From Primula veris (lineage: Eukaryota > Streptophyta > Magnoliopsida > Ericales > Primulaceae), in assembly GCA_963682055.1 (NCBI GenBank), contig OY821748.1, positions 4,994,343 to 5,058,342 on the forward strand: 64,000 nt of DNA, read 5' to 3'. Numbering within the stretch: position 1 is the stretch's first letter; each line of letters starts with the position of its first letter. The position numbers were made by a program, and so were the translations under genes. Below the pieces are notes generated by a model. The model was given only the letters and a program-made list of their open reading frames with translations. It was not told the DNA's origin and ran no database searches. Positions 46,568-59,492 of this stretch are shown here, in pieces.

Positions 46568-49500
46568 TCGAAGTCGGGGGTGGAAACGGTGGACGGAGAA
46601 CCGATCCCAACTTCATCGGTTCTGATGGCATCGGCGAAACACATATCGGCAAAGTGTAGGGAGGAGAATATGGCATATCTAAAATGTAAAAAAGACGATC
46701 CTAACCCTGAGAAATGTCTTCTTAAAGGCCAACTTGTCACTCGATGTGTCCTCTCCCTGTATATTTTTCCCCCTCCTTTTTTACCCTTTCTTTTTTATTT
46801 ATATCTATCTATATCTATATCTATAACGAATTGTTCATTAATTTATGGTATACGGGCAATTGGGAAAATAGAATGAGAATGAGAATGAGAATGAATTGTT
46901 AATTAACAATCTTTAGCAGCCTCACCCCATTTCTTGGGTTTGCTAATTTTCTTATATGCAGTGGCGAAACTAGAACTGTTAATTTTAGTCTGTTTCTATA
47001 TTTCATATAGGAAATTAGTAAGGATTGTACTATGTAGTATTAGAATTAAGGGATGTAGCTGTAAACATGGAAGGGAACTAAGTGGAGACGGTCGGGGCCT
47101 GGTGTCCTTTCCGTTTTAATAAAAGTCGACAGAAAAGTAACTTTTTTTCATGTGTTTTAGTTAAAATCTTCAAAATTGGCGTTGGAGCCCCGAGTATAAA
47201 AAAAACCATATATAAATCAGGGGCGTAGCCTGAAACTGTATATTATATTCATTTATATCTATCTATCTATATATGTATACATTTTTATATTTCATGGGAA
47301 ATTCAAATTAGTAAGATGTCCTATGTACCACTACAATAAGGGGTGTAGCCATATATACGGAAGGAACTATGCGGAGAGAGGCGGGGCCTGCTGCCTTTCC
47401 CCTCCCTCCCCCATACATCACCTTTCATTTATATCTATATCTATCTATCTATATATATATGTATATATATATGTATATATATATATATATATATATAGAG
47501 ATAGATATACAGTGGGAGAGGGGCGGAACTAGAACTGTTTTTTTTCTGTAATTATGGGAGTGTTGAAAGGCTAAAATCATTAAAAAGAAATCCAAGATAC
47601 ATGGTAAAAGATCGTTTTTTCTCAATATGGCCCCTTTTAGCCTACTATTTCCTCCCCTGTATATATATACATTTTTATATTTCATGGGAAATTAGTAAGA
47701 ATTTACTATGTTCTATAATTATCAGGAGCGTAGCTATAAACACGGAAGGAACTAGGTTGAGACAGTCGGTCCTATTGTCCGTACAATTTTAATAAAAGTT
47801 GACAAAAAGTAAGATAATAGAACTAAAGATTCTTAATCACCACTGGAAAGCATCGCCTGATTTCGCAGTATAGCACACCAAGTTTGCAATATTTCGCATT
47901 ATATAATGACTGGATAGCACTAAAGATTAGCCTCCTACTTGTTTGCTATATAAGATAATAGAATTGTACCTTATTGAAATTCGGACTCCTCATGTATATG
48001 TTTTTGTGTGTGTGTATTTTTAGAGACTTTTTTATGGGTCCTTCAGACATGTATTCTTCTTAGCGTTAGTGTTTTGATATGTTTTACTTGTTCTATCTGC
48101 TAATTTTTCTGTTGGATATTTTGCTTGATACATTATTATTTTATTTTCCATTTTTAAGATGATAAAAGTCTGGGGCTCGTTGTATGCTTATCCAAAATAA
48201 TTGCTCTTATTTGTTATTCTTTTGATGCCCATAAATTAGTAATAAAACCCTCAATAGGCTTTCGGTTTGGTGCTTTATGTGCTTAAGTGCTTAACCTAAG
48301 TTTGTTTTAGTTTTTGATTTATTTCCCAATAAAGTAAAAGACCAAAAGTTTTATTTGAGACTTTTGCATGCGTGGATGTACATGTGATGCGAACACTATT
48401 AGATATTGGTTTAGGAAGCAAAAGGTAACGGTCCAGAATATGTTCTATAACGATTGACCTTTCACCTTAAAAAATTGTTTTCATATATTAGATTTGCGTA
48501 ATAGATACTTAGCTTGAAACAATGTTTGATTGTGCTTGTTAATTTTAGGAGTTGCCAACTTTGGAGTGCCGTTTTCATATTAAAGAGCAAATAGATATTG
48601 TTCGGAAGAGAATAGTGGTGCATTGAGATGGGTGCTCTGAGATTGACTGTTTCCCTAACGGTAATTTGCTAACTAGGATACTTGCTGTGAACATAATTAG
48701 AGATTATTTTTGTAAAACTGGTTTTATATAAAAGAAGTGGTGAACAGAAATGGACCTCAAGATAAGCTTCAATGTGCTTTCCTCTCTATATTGATTATCA
48801 ATCTTGGTCTGACCACATAATTAGACTAACAAAGTTCAACCTTTTGTCAATCTTCAAAATGTTACCGTGAGCTAGCAGATTGTTTCTATTTAGTTTACCT
48901 GTGATATGATGCCAATATAGAGGATTACGTGGAGATTTATTAAAAATTGGATGTCATGGTTTTATTTGAATGAAATTGCACATATACTCATTAAAATTCG
49001 TTTTAGAGTTTGCTTGTTGTTTGATAGAGGAGTCTAGGAGTAACTTTTGAAGGCTTATTATACGCACGCTCACACACATTTATATGTATATAAAGTTTTA
49101 TTTTAATATAGAAAAGGACCTTTCTTTTACTTTATATTTAATATAGAGAACCTAAGTTTAAGGGGGAGCCCTATGAGCCTAATCGCAACCGGGGAGTGTT
49201 GGCTTTTTTTTCGCATTGACAATTTAGCACTATACCAATCTCTCAAGATTATATAGAAATAAGGATTAGCCTCCTGGTTTTTTTGCTAAATAAGTCAGTA
49301 AATTGCACCTTATTGAAATTGGCCTTGTGTGTGTGTGTGTGTTTCTAAAGTTAAGTTTTAGATAGAGGCTTTCGAATAGTAGCCTTTTTGGCTTCACTTT
49401 GACTCTATATTAATTAGTTCTCTTGGTCCGACCATAAAACAAATGGACACTTGCCAGGATTCAACTTGTTCACCTTACAAATGTGGTATGCCGTCATTTA

Positions 49501-50851
49501 CGTAGAATTAAAAAAAAGGATTCGATACATGGAGAACAGAGGGCCATGGTTTTCTTTAAATGTTATAGCATTTTTACTCATAAAGATTGATATAGAGGTA
49601 CTTGCTTGTCAGATAGAGGTAGTAGTAACTGTTGCATTGTCATTTAGGTAGCCGGCTCCTTCTTTTACTTGGTGTTGTTGTTTAGTACCCCTGTTGGTTG
49701 ATTACAATTTTTTTACCTCTGCTTGTAGAATTAGTATGCAGCAATGTTTTGTCGCGCACACATGGGGTGCACGAGACACTCGTCTAAGAGTAAAAATCCT
49801 TAAGCAAATTGCTAAATTAAAGAAGTGGACAAAAGTGGTTCTTTGGGAGCAGAGAAAAACATGGTTTTTGGACTTGTTTAATCAGTTCCCAATTACCATC
49901 AAAGTTGTTTTCTACTACTTAAACTTTTCACTTACCATCATACATGATTGGAGTTTTTTTCTTCAATCTTAGTTGCAGCCGAAAGCCTCAAACCTAACTG
50001 CTGGCCCCTTTAGGCGAGAACCTCTAAGGATGAGATGTTTGGGGTCTTGAGGATTGCGTTTGCAAAGAAAAAATTGAATGCAGCGGAGAAATATAATTCA
50101 GGATAATGTTTACATTTTTTCTTCGTTTGTAAATGCAATCCTCAGTTTTTTTCTGTTAAATGCTGCTATCGCTTTGGTTGAACTCTGGGGGTTGAACTTT
50201 CGAGCCTTTAGGTTATACCGAAGGGTGGAGAACCTTATTTTACATTCAATATATGACATGGCCATGGGTCCATATGTTTTAATAAATAATTTGCCGTTGT
50301 ATGATCAGATTTCAAAGTCAAAACCCAGCCTCGAGTAGTTTGATGAGTTTTACGTGGATATGATGCTAATTTTATGAGTTCAGTCAATTCTTAACTGGCT
50401 GTAGCGATATAGCTCGTGTGTCATGTCTTTCATAAAATCAAAGTTCCATTCCTTTACTCTGTGTATACGGAAAAACAAAGATACAAATAATTTTCCGCAT
50501 ATCTTTGGGAAGTATAAAAGATTAGATGGACATACAAAGATACGAATTAATATGTTACAATCTGAAAAAATAAGGTAGAACTAATTTTTAAGTTGATACA
50601 TTAGGTAATATTTAGAGTATCCCTTTTTAAAGTATTTATCGTATGTTAGAAGACAGAAAATATCATCTTTATACAGTCCGTCACATTACCAATAATCATT
50701 TTTGCAACTCCTCTACAGACTAAAAGATCTTCACCAGAACTGCACAAAGGAGATGGATACTTATGCAGGTTGTATGTACTACCATACAAATGAGTTTGAA
50801 CTGTGCCGTAAAGAACAGCAGGAGTTTGAGAAAGCATGTCCATTTAATTGA
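46565..50851 (+). CDS. NDUFA8: NADH dehydrogenase (complex I) subunit NDUFA8, CHCH/CX9C protein
   Basis: Two exons, 46565-46758 and 50719-50851, encode 108 aa; the joint completes ..RCVLSL|LKDLHQN. The protein is a twin CHCH accessory subunit of respiratory complex I on the intermembrane-space side, imported and oxidised by the MIA40 route. Eight paired cysteines are visible: C31/C41, C51/C61 and C73/C83 as CX9C, and C94/C105 as CX10C. There is no cleavable presequence, as expected for this import route. The length is close to the ~106 aa known in Arabidopsis. The GT-AG intron of 3,960 bp is full of repeats. The gene converges on SCL28 downstream. Confidence 0.95.
46759..50718 (+). other. 3.96-kb NDUFA8 intron filled with repeats
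   Basis: Carries three related modules (about 46963-47140, 47215-47425, 47515-47800), each with 'ggaaattagtaag', a '..ggGGYGTAGCY..' word, 'acggaaggaact' and 'gagacggtcggggcct'-like sequence. The first begins CAGTGGCGAAACTAG, akin to the hAT-like ends elsewhere in the window. TA/TATC microsatellites lie at 47430-47505. A diverged duplication pairs 47925-48015 with 49258-49340 ('ttagcctcct', 'accttattgaaatt'). No extra exon is needed or seen. Confidence 0.7.
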
Positions 50852-52047
50852 TCGCCAGAATTTAACTCGGGATCATGCCTGAAAATAACTATGCTAAAAC
50901 CTCCGAAGAGCAATTTTTAGCTTTTTTTTCTTTTATTTTACTTAATTTCCCTTAAGATTTTAAGACCCAAGGTGCCACCACATTTATGGATGATATTTCC
51001 CATGAAATGAGCATGTGTTTACAGTACTCCGATTCGTTTTGTCTTTCCGCATTTTCAATCTGTCTTGAACACTTTTGGAAATCCGACCAAGTATTGTTGT
51101 GCTTAGTATATAATGATGTTTCAAAAGTGGTAAGGATGAGGGCTAGGATATTAGAAACTTGACGAAGTATTACAGGAGTAGTTGGACTTTTGCAATGCCA
51201 ACCGTCATGACAAACTGCCAAATTTTCTGTTTTTTTATGCCAAAACAGTGGAGGGAAACTTATAGTTTTGGGCTTGAATAGAGTTTGTAATCTTCCTCTC
51301 TACAAGTTTATGGGTGCGAGATTGTATTGTTAAATCATATCGGATTTTTTGAAGATGCATGGTACATCAAAACGCTGTGAATCCAGAGTCCGAGATAAAA
51401 CGCAACATTTTGTCCTGTTCTGTAATACCATGGAAATTGTTTATTGAATACCAAATTTACACGTCGCCATTAAATGGGTATTTTTTCCATTGCCCGCAAG
51501 CACCTAGCTTTCCAAAAGATTGAGATAAAAAAATGATGATTAGGGCAACTAGTTTTGTCTAACTAAACACTAGGCTGTGAACTTAGGGAGGTTTATCATT
51601 TTGTTTTCCCGTTTTAATTCAGACCTGATATTTAGCTTTGAAACCAATTCATGAAAACAAAAAGGGTGCCAGAACCGACGAGGTTCTTACTTTGTTTCCC
51701 ATCTGGTATAATCATAACATCAACGCTGAACAAAAAAACTAATCTACGACAGTCATCACAAAACCATAATCACACTGTAAAAGCATACCAAAACCATCAT
51801 ACAATAGTATGTATATTCTCTTTTTCATCCCTGACAAACTTGAAACTTGTAAGTTTTCAGACAATACTAGGCCGCCCAATATTACTGTCAAAAAATAAAA
51901 CATAAACATCAACACCCCTTCACGCCTATGAAGTCTACTAAACAATTTCGAACTGGTACATTAACAAACCATTGCGCTTTAGCATTGAAGGCCGAAGGAA
52001 CTGACAACGGAATGGGTCGTAAAGCAGGCAAAAGCTCAGGTTACCCG
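50852..52047. other. Convergent 3' region between NDUFA8 and SCL28
   Basis: Likely holds the 3' ends of both transcripts. No separate gene is recognised. Frames at 50952-51221 and 51651-51905 have no family features. Confidence 0.5.
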
Positions 52048-55000
52048 TCAGTGAGGACTGCATACAGAAACACACATGGTGACTACTCAGAAACTTTAGA
52101 AATCAAAGGGTTTATCAATATTTGGTTTAACAGAATAAATGAGCAACAAATATATATAATCCAACAAAACTACTCCCCTTATAACATTCAATATTTGGTT
52201 TCATTTGGTTCATGCTAACAGAATGGATGAGCAACAAATATATAATAATCCAACAAAACTACTCCCCTAACTTAACATTCAATATTTTGTTTCATTTGGT
52301 TCATGGTAACAGAATGGATGAGCAACAAATACATATAATCCAACAAAACTACTCCCCTAAACATAACATACCAGTAAATGGATCAAACTTCTTTAGTTTC
52401 CAATGCATGTATGATGTATATGCCGACGATATGTGTATATGTAACGATGTGTGCTTGTGTAGTAACTAGTAACATCGACACCCTAAACAGATCTTGTGAA
52501 GTATAAAGATACCAATGACTATGATGAGCTTCACAGAAAAATCACATATAAAACCACCAACACTATAAAATGATGCAGACCTGTAAGATGGGGAACGAGA
52601 ATTTGCAGGACTACGAACTTTACCCCTTAAGCTTGGTAACTTGTCAGGTTCACCATACCTCTTGTCGCGAGATTTTCGACCATTTCCTCTTGGACTAGGC
52701 GCTTTTCTCCTAGGAATTGGTGACCTGCTTGGTTCATTTCATCATCGTCAAATTGAATATGGGAAGTAGGTACGATAGAAAAATTAGAAACAGAATATTA
52801 AAATCTAAAAGTTTATAAGGGAAACATGAAGTAGTGACAGTACTAATAGCATACTTCAAAATTTTGCAGAAAGGACACTATTACCAAGGTCAAACAACTA
52901 ACATACTACCATTCCACTAACAAAGTTACTGTTTAGTGTTCAAAAGAGTTTTTCTTTATATGTTTTCATGCAAGTTTCAAAAGAGTAAAGAGGTAATTAA
53001 ATGATTCCACACAAGTTTCATAATGTAAAGAAGCTGCCTGGAACGAAATTTTCCTCGGGTAATTATAATTAATCTTCATCATACCTTTCATCAACCGATC
53101 TTTGACCATCCCCTCCTGGACTTGCAGATCTGTGCGATCTTGAGAGAGAATGTGCTTTTCCCCTTGGACTTGGTGATCTGCTAGGGTCGTCGTACCCAGC
53201 TTCACGGGCCTGACCATCTCCACTTGGGCTTCGGGACCCGTGACCTATTTCAAACTTCTTTTTATCACGAGGCGACCTGGAGCTAGAAAATTCAAAACCG
53301 TACGAAATTTAAAACGAGAGATACTAACTAAAAATCCATAAGAGAAACGAGAAGTATGTCATGGAAACAACAAAAATAAAGCCATATTGTTTAAGAGGGG
53401 ATTTTAATGGGTTCTTACATAAGTTCCCCAAAATTAACAGGGATTCGGAGAACAAGTTTCTATTTTTGGTACGGGCCTCAAGAAAATTTGAAAGAAACTA
53501 CGAACATCCATGTTCCTCATACCTTTCTTCTAGTGACTTTTTCTCTATTGGACTTGACGACCTGGAAATAGATCTGGAACGGCGTACGGACTTCCTGTCT
53601 GACTGATGGTCTCTCTCATCACGGGGTGAAAGAGATTTTGAAACAGATCTAGATCTGTGCGGGGAGTACCTATCGTCCCCTGCCTTGCGGCCCCTAATCA
53701 GAAAAAAAATATTAATACCACTTTTAATACTGGATTTTGAAATGCTTATAATGGACAAGGTTGATGCATACGCTAAAACAATAACGATGAACCAATTTAT
53801 CTCTGGTTTACAATGTCTGGTCGGATGAGCTATTTGAGATGGAGAACTTTAGAGCAACTTAATCAGAACAATTTAAAACTTAAAAACAAAGAAAGTTTCC
53901 TTCTACATAATCAATCACAGCACTCGAGAAATTCAACATATTGAAAATTTAATCTTTACCTGATCCTTTCAAGACTATCTGCAAAAAAGATGAAACTTTG
54001 ATTTGCAATGCTGTTTAAGGCTTTAAATGGTACACTGGGTGATCACCATCCAATAACTGCACAGCTTTCTTGCCTCATTCTTTTTAATACTTTCTTTTCG
54101 TGTGTACAACCAACTTTTCCAACTTCGAAGGTGATTCTTTCTTTGGCCAACTACAAGCTTTATTATCTTTAACTGGATGTATGCAACATAAAATATTAAA
54201 TCAATCTTAACAAGGACAAACTAGTGGTGGGTAATTTACACAATACACAAAGAAGATGATACCACAAACCATCTTCTTGTTGGTTTATTCCCATTAGATG
54301 GTAGAAGGGTAAAAGCTCTACAAGCCCATCTATAGGTCGATTTTGATGTATGTGAACTAATAATGAACTTCTCAAGCCTTGGATAGAGAGGTAAGTCCTC
54401 CATCTTAAAATATTAATCTTTTGTGTTGTTCTAAAACTATCTAGGTTTTTTGTACTCTCATTTACAATTAAAATCTGCATGAGACAAAGTCAATGCCATG
54501 ATGATATCCAAACTCACAAGAACACGAATATTCAATCATAGGCCTTATGAACTGGAAAACTTAAGAGCTCATGAAGGATTCTGGCAGATACTTTCATGTG
54601 ATAAAAAAATGAACTCTCAGATCAAAGGAGGTAACAGTTGATTGATTTTATAAAATTTACGCAACTATGAGATAAGTCATAGATTGATTAAATAACTCTC
54701 AACACCTCACAGAGGAATGACTAGAAAGTAGAAAGACTAATGCTCACAATGCGACCTACAAATTAATTAACACATCAAATATAAGATATGCACTAAATGT
54801 GTTCACATTAACTTCACATATATACATATTAAAGCGATCTATGGATATGAAATGATCAGAAGGAGTTTAAAAGACAAGTTTAATCAATAAGCTAGATTAA
54901 TTAAATAAATGTCAACTGTTGGAAGACTTGATTTTGGTGGCGAAACCGATCATGGAAAATCTATATGTATCGGGCGAAAAGACATAATTTGGCAAAAAAA

Positions 55001-58000
55001 AACTACTGGTCAGCTTGTGTCCCTATACCCAGAGAGGAAGAGAAGAGAATAGATACTTCCACAATCATAGTTCCCCAGGAAAGGGGGGGAAAACCCACCT
55101 TGTTCGTTATATATGTAAGGAGCAGCAGACTAAAACTAGGAATAAGATACAAGAACAGACTTAACTAATATGATTCAGAAATAAATCCATAAATAGACAT
55201 GCTTGAGGGGCTAAAGAACGTTGTTTACTTTGTCTATATGATGTGTGCTTATGTGAGTAGACGATAGAAAGGTGAGTAGTTTTTCAAAGTAAATTATGTA
55301 CATAAAAAGGATGTGAATGCACACCTTCGATCACTTCTATCTGGGGAAGGAGAGTGCGAGGAGGCTGTCGAACAAATTAACAGAAAAAGGAATTCAGCCA
55401 TAAAGAGATAAGTTATATGGACATACATAACTGCTGGGTGTATAAAACCAAGTCTAGAATACAACTTTAATATAATTAATGTGAATAAGACGATAAGTAG
55501 TTAATAAAGTAAAAAGATTCTGAACTGACATCTGTAGCGTCGCCGAGGGGACCTCACTGGACTTCGCCTCCTGTAGCTTCCCCTGTCACTGCAAAATATA
55601 ATTAAAAAAATCATAAACTACTGAAGAATACAGGTGCGCTTTAAAGTAAAAATAGAGCATTTTTACACCTTACGCGAGTATCCCTACGCATTTCGTTGGG
55701 AGCTCTTCTGTTCTCTTCTGCAAAAACAATTCTTATTTCGCGACCTCCAATAACTGTGTTATCCAAATGGTATTTTGCTTCTGCTGCATCTTCAGGATTA
55801 CGGTACTTCACAAATCCAAACCCACGTGGTTCCCTAAAAGTTGATATCGCCGAAATATTTAACTGAATACATGAATACATTAACTAAATACTACAAGCAA
55901 TCTTATCAAATTTGATAGTCAGCTGCAAACTTTAGGACGGGTCTTGCTGGCTGGAACTTAAGAATGCAGCAGATTTAAAATGAAAACTTCCCAAAACTCG
56001 AAATGAAACAAAATCAAAAGAACAATGAACCCATAGGAAAAGCATACCCAGTATAATAATGCTTAGGCAGATAGACATCCCTTATTGTTCCGAATTTCTC
56101 AAATTTGAATCTAAGCTCTTCTGGCCTGAATTTTTTAACAGCAAACACATCAAAGTACAATAATAACCCCTTAAAATGAATGACAGCATCATTAAAAAAG
56201 TTGAAAAGATCAAAATAAGAAAGTAAGATGGCCGAAGACAAATACAAGTGCAATACAAGGCCACTGATCTACATATAAACTAATCAACCATAACCAATGC
56301 ATCATTTCCTTGAAAATAAGATTTTATGTGCATGCTGCAGGACAAGGTTTGAAAGGTTATAGGGCAGGATCAGATAAAATGGGAAGCCTGGTGAGATGGC
56401 ATTTACATTTATTCTTTTGGATATTAATGTATAGACACATTGTGCACATGATTTTCAATTTAAATTGACATAAAGTCAAGATTAACACAATAACACATGC
56501 AGCCATAATCTAAAAATATGTCCAAAAACATCTAGCCACACATAAAATGGAAACAAAGATTTGATTTCACAAACAAGATTAAACTGCAAATTAAATATAA
56601 AAAAAACACTAGGAATAGCCTAGTGGGCTAGAGTTCGAATCTTGTTAAGGGGGTAGGTGTGAAATCCCTTGATCCTCCTTAATAAGTTTTTTTTTTTTTA
56701 AGTAAATGCGTAAATTCTTGGGCTTAAATTCACTGAGGTGAGCTCTCTAAACTGGTTTGCGAAAAATACAAATTCCCAAAATAGAAAAGCACACACTTCC
56801 CTATGCATACACTCTAAATAGCAAAAGTACCCAACTTGGGTAAGCATGTCAAAGTCATGCATACACATTAAATATACAGGGTTTGATATCTAAACCTGAG
56901 ATCTCCCCTCCACCCACCCACACCCACACCCACGTATCTATATAGGGGAATATAAATAAGTATATATACACACACATATGTATATGCATATATACGCACA
57001 CATTTAAATAGTAGGGGGGTACCCATCATTATTCTAAGCATGTGTTAATTTTTATTCACATAGATTAAGCAATAATTTATCAGTGAAAAACCAGATATAT
57101 TACAATAACTCTCCAGACACTTTCCACACCTTGTGTGTAAAACTATCACGAGGAAGAAAAAAGACAAATGACCAACCCAGCTATGATTAATATTCTTATA
57201 CCAAGCAATTAGAGGATGGATCAGATAACACACATGCACTAAAAAGCGAATCAAGAAAAAGACACTGGGCCTTATAAGAAGTAAGATGTTTTGCAGGTAA
57301 AAAGAACCCAATGCGTGTATTATGGATATTATGGTGACTTTTTTCCAAACTCAAATTGATGAAGATTTACAATTTTCTTTAACATTGATCAAACACCTAC
57401 TACACTCTCATGTTCCTAACATAAGAAATTTTGAACCACTAAACACAAAATGAAAATTCTACCCCCCTCAAAATTTCTACCTTTTTGTTGAATAGGTAGA
57501 AATTTTATGACAATCACATGTGATGATATGGAGATATACTTATATACATCCAGTACACAAGCAAAGACCTAGCACTAGATAATTTTGAACGCCTATCAAT
57601 TTTCAACATGAATGGCTCGTCTGTTTCACTATTTGGCTGCATGGTTAGGAATATAAGATTGTTTATAAAGGATAAAAAAATGGTCATAGAAAACCAACTA
57701 GTTTATAACTTCAACTTATCAACAAAATGAGCTTAAAAGATGCAGTTACATAAGCCCTGATTTGTAGAGGTAGATAAACATGTTTTATAAACCAAGATTT
57801 ATCCACTCGTTTTACAAAGAAAAGCCCGTGAAATCCCTAAGGATTGGCAAACTGACACAATAATGCACTATTAACGCCGTAATGAGTTTGTTAATTCTCT
57901 CACATCAGATACATGTAGCTTAAGGTCACCTTACTTCATATAACACACCTTTTATAAGAAGTTACATGGCCTCTCGATGATAGGGTGAGATACTAACTTC

Positions 58001-59094
58001 TGCACATTGATATGATACACAGTCATACACTTGATAAGCTGTGGCAAAGGTTAAGAGTTTTTTTATTAACTAATTTTAGGTCTTCCTATTTAAACCGCTT
58101 TCTTTATCCACCACTACCTATTTCTTAAAAAAATTCTGGATAACTGATACCAAAATCCACATAACTAGAGTTGTTAACTGTCTCATATCGCCCATGAACC
58201 ATGGTACATGTGGTCTTTAAGAAGACTATTTACATTAGGCCAACACCAAGCTAAAAACAAACAAAGAAACAAACGGAAAAGAAAAGATCAAAACAGAATT
58301 AACTAATCCGGGCCCGAGGTGGACCACATAATCTGACCCGGTTCCTGCTGTTTCCACAAACCATTTAACGAATATTTAATTACAATTAAATACTTGTTAA
58401 ACAGCATTATCCGTTTAACAATTATTTAATTACAATTGCATTACCAACCTGGGGCTTTTGTCAGTTGGGCTAACTGTCTATCGGCGTTAGGTTGAGGTTC
58501 TAACTTCTGCTAATATTATATGATAAGCTAAGGGCACACGTGATAAAATCCAAATGAACTAATTCTAGGTTTTCCTAATTAAACCCCTTTCTTTATCCAC
58601 TTGCCTACCTCCTTTTTATTAAAAAAATAAACCCACAAATGTGTATAAAATAGTTCATTGTCCAAATCGCTCACGAACCAAGTATACGTGGTTATATGCA
58701 GTGACAGAACCAGTAATTTTAATAGGAAAGGGTCCAGTATTCTATATAACTTTCTTTCATACCCTATATGAGTTTTTATTTTAATATGGGGGGCCGAATG
58801 ATAGTTTTTGAAGATTTTGATCAAAATACGTAGAAACAATTTACTTTTTCATTAATTATTACCAGGGACGCAGCCTGGTTATATGCAGTGACCGATCCAC
58901 GAATTATAAATGGGAGGGACTGATGTAACTTTTTTAATACCCTATATGAGTTTTTTTCCCTTCCTAAACGATAATTTTTTGAAGATTTTGATCAAAATAT
59001 ATCGAAACAAATTATTATTTTCATTCATTTTTATCAGAGGCGCGGCCTCGGACTCTCTCCACCTAGTTGCTTTCCTAGCTATACAGAGGTATAA

Positions 59095-59128
<34 letters not shown>

Positions 59129-59492
59129 GTAAACGAAACTGCTAAAAACCACAACTTAATAAACTGATTCATTCATAATTTCACGGTCTCTGTGTCTCTC
59201 TCTCTCTCTCCCATCAGGTTATTAATTCTTTTACACAAGTTGATTTAAAAAATTATTTTGCTTTTTAGGTATTATTTTAGATCACAAGTTGGATTAATCA
59301 CACACCCATCGCGTATATGTATATGTGTATGTATATGAACCTGGCGTCGAGGGGGAGGTTGCGAACGAGGAGACCGGAGGAGGAGGGAGGAGAGTTCCTT
59401 CTCTCTCTACGAGACCTCGATTCGCGAGGATCGTCGTATCTTTTACTCCGACGTGGGCTGTAGCTCCGGCTCCGACTTCTGTATCGACCCAT
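52048..59492 (-). CDS. SCL28: SC35-like SR splicing factor SCL28
   Basis: Exons on the minus strand: 59492-59341, 56125-56048, 55833-55669, 55588-55530, 55364-55325, 53974-53960, 53693-53523, 53282-53085, 52727-52581 and probably 52057-52048, giving 344 aa. The N-terminus MGRYRSRSRSYSPRR is followed by one RRM (about residues 40-120) with RNP2 LLVRNL and RNP1 RGFGFVKY, then a long RS-rich tail with many RSxSPR units. The match to SCL28 rests on GLLVRNLPLDARPEELR and GGREIRIVFAEENR. SR proteins bind exonic RNA and recruit spliceosome parts in the nucleus; Arabidopsis SCL28 is reported as a G2/M regulator. The terminal exon is the least certain part: it needs donor AG|GTCTGC and ends ..SPSYSPH. 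Reading through instead ends at 52466 with a hydrophobic tail unlike an SR protein. Confidence 0.88.
52129..52365. repeat. ~88-91-bp tandem repeat, 2.6 units
   Basis: Units start at 52129, 52217 and 52308 with 'aacagaatggatgagcaaca' and continue 'atccaacaaaactactcccc'. They fall in the presumed last intron, or the 3' UTR, of SCL28. Confidence 0.9.
56605..56699 (+). mobile_element. Possible SINE fragment
   Basis: An A-box-like TAGCCTAGTGGG and a B-box-like GAGTTCGAATC stand close together and are followed by a 13-base T run (56687-56699). Box spacing is too short for an intact tRNA-derived head, so this would be a deleted copy. T-ended SINEs of the Au type are known in plants. Confidence 0.35.
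58699..58877. mobile_element. 179-bp hAT-like element with perfect 8-bp duplication
   Basis: Begins CAGTGACAGAACCAG and ends with the complement of CAGGCTGCGTCCCTGG. GTTATATG flanks it on both sides (58691-58698 and 58878-58885). A related element starts at once at 58886. Confidence 0.7.
58886..59055. mobile_element. Second, related hAT-like element
   Basis: Begins CAGTGACCGATCCACG and shares 'taccctatatgagttttt' and 'gaagattttgatcaaaata' with the copy to its left. It ends near CAGAGGCGCGGCCTC. Its own right-hand duplication is not evident. Confidence 0.6.

Larger units (their letters stand above)
56126..59340 (-). other. 3.2-kb first intron of SCL28
   Basis: The intron interrupts the RRM. 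It holds a SINE-like fragment (56605-56699), a CCCA/CACCC microsatellite near 56910-56935, a duplicated ~200-bp block (57990-58205 and 58495-58695, sharing 'aactaatttTAGGTyttcct' and 'ctttatccac'), two hAT-like elements, and a (CA)n run at 59106-59128. I see no conserved cassette exon. Confidence 0.6.

Noticed and set aside
47323..47551. Frames through TA/TATC microsatellites
   Set aside because: Repeating Tyr/Ile codons are an artefact of the microsatellite.
49694..49972. Possible middle exon of NDUFA8
   Set aside because: Exons at 46565-46758 and 50719-50851 already join to a complete protein of family length, and this frame has no CX9C motif.
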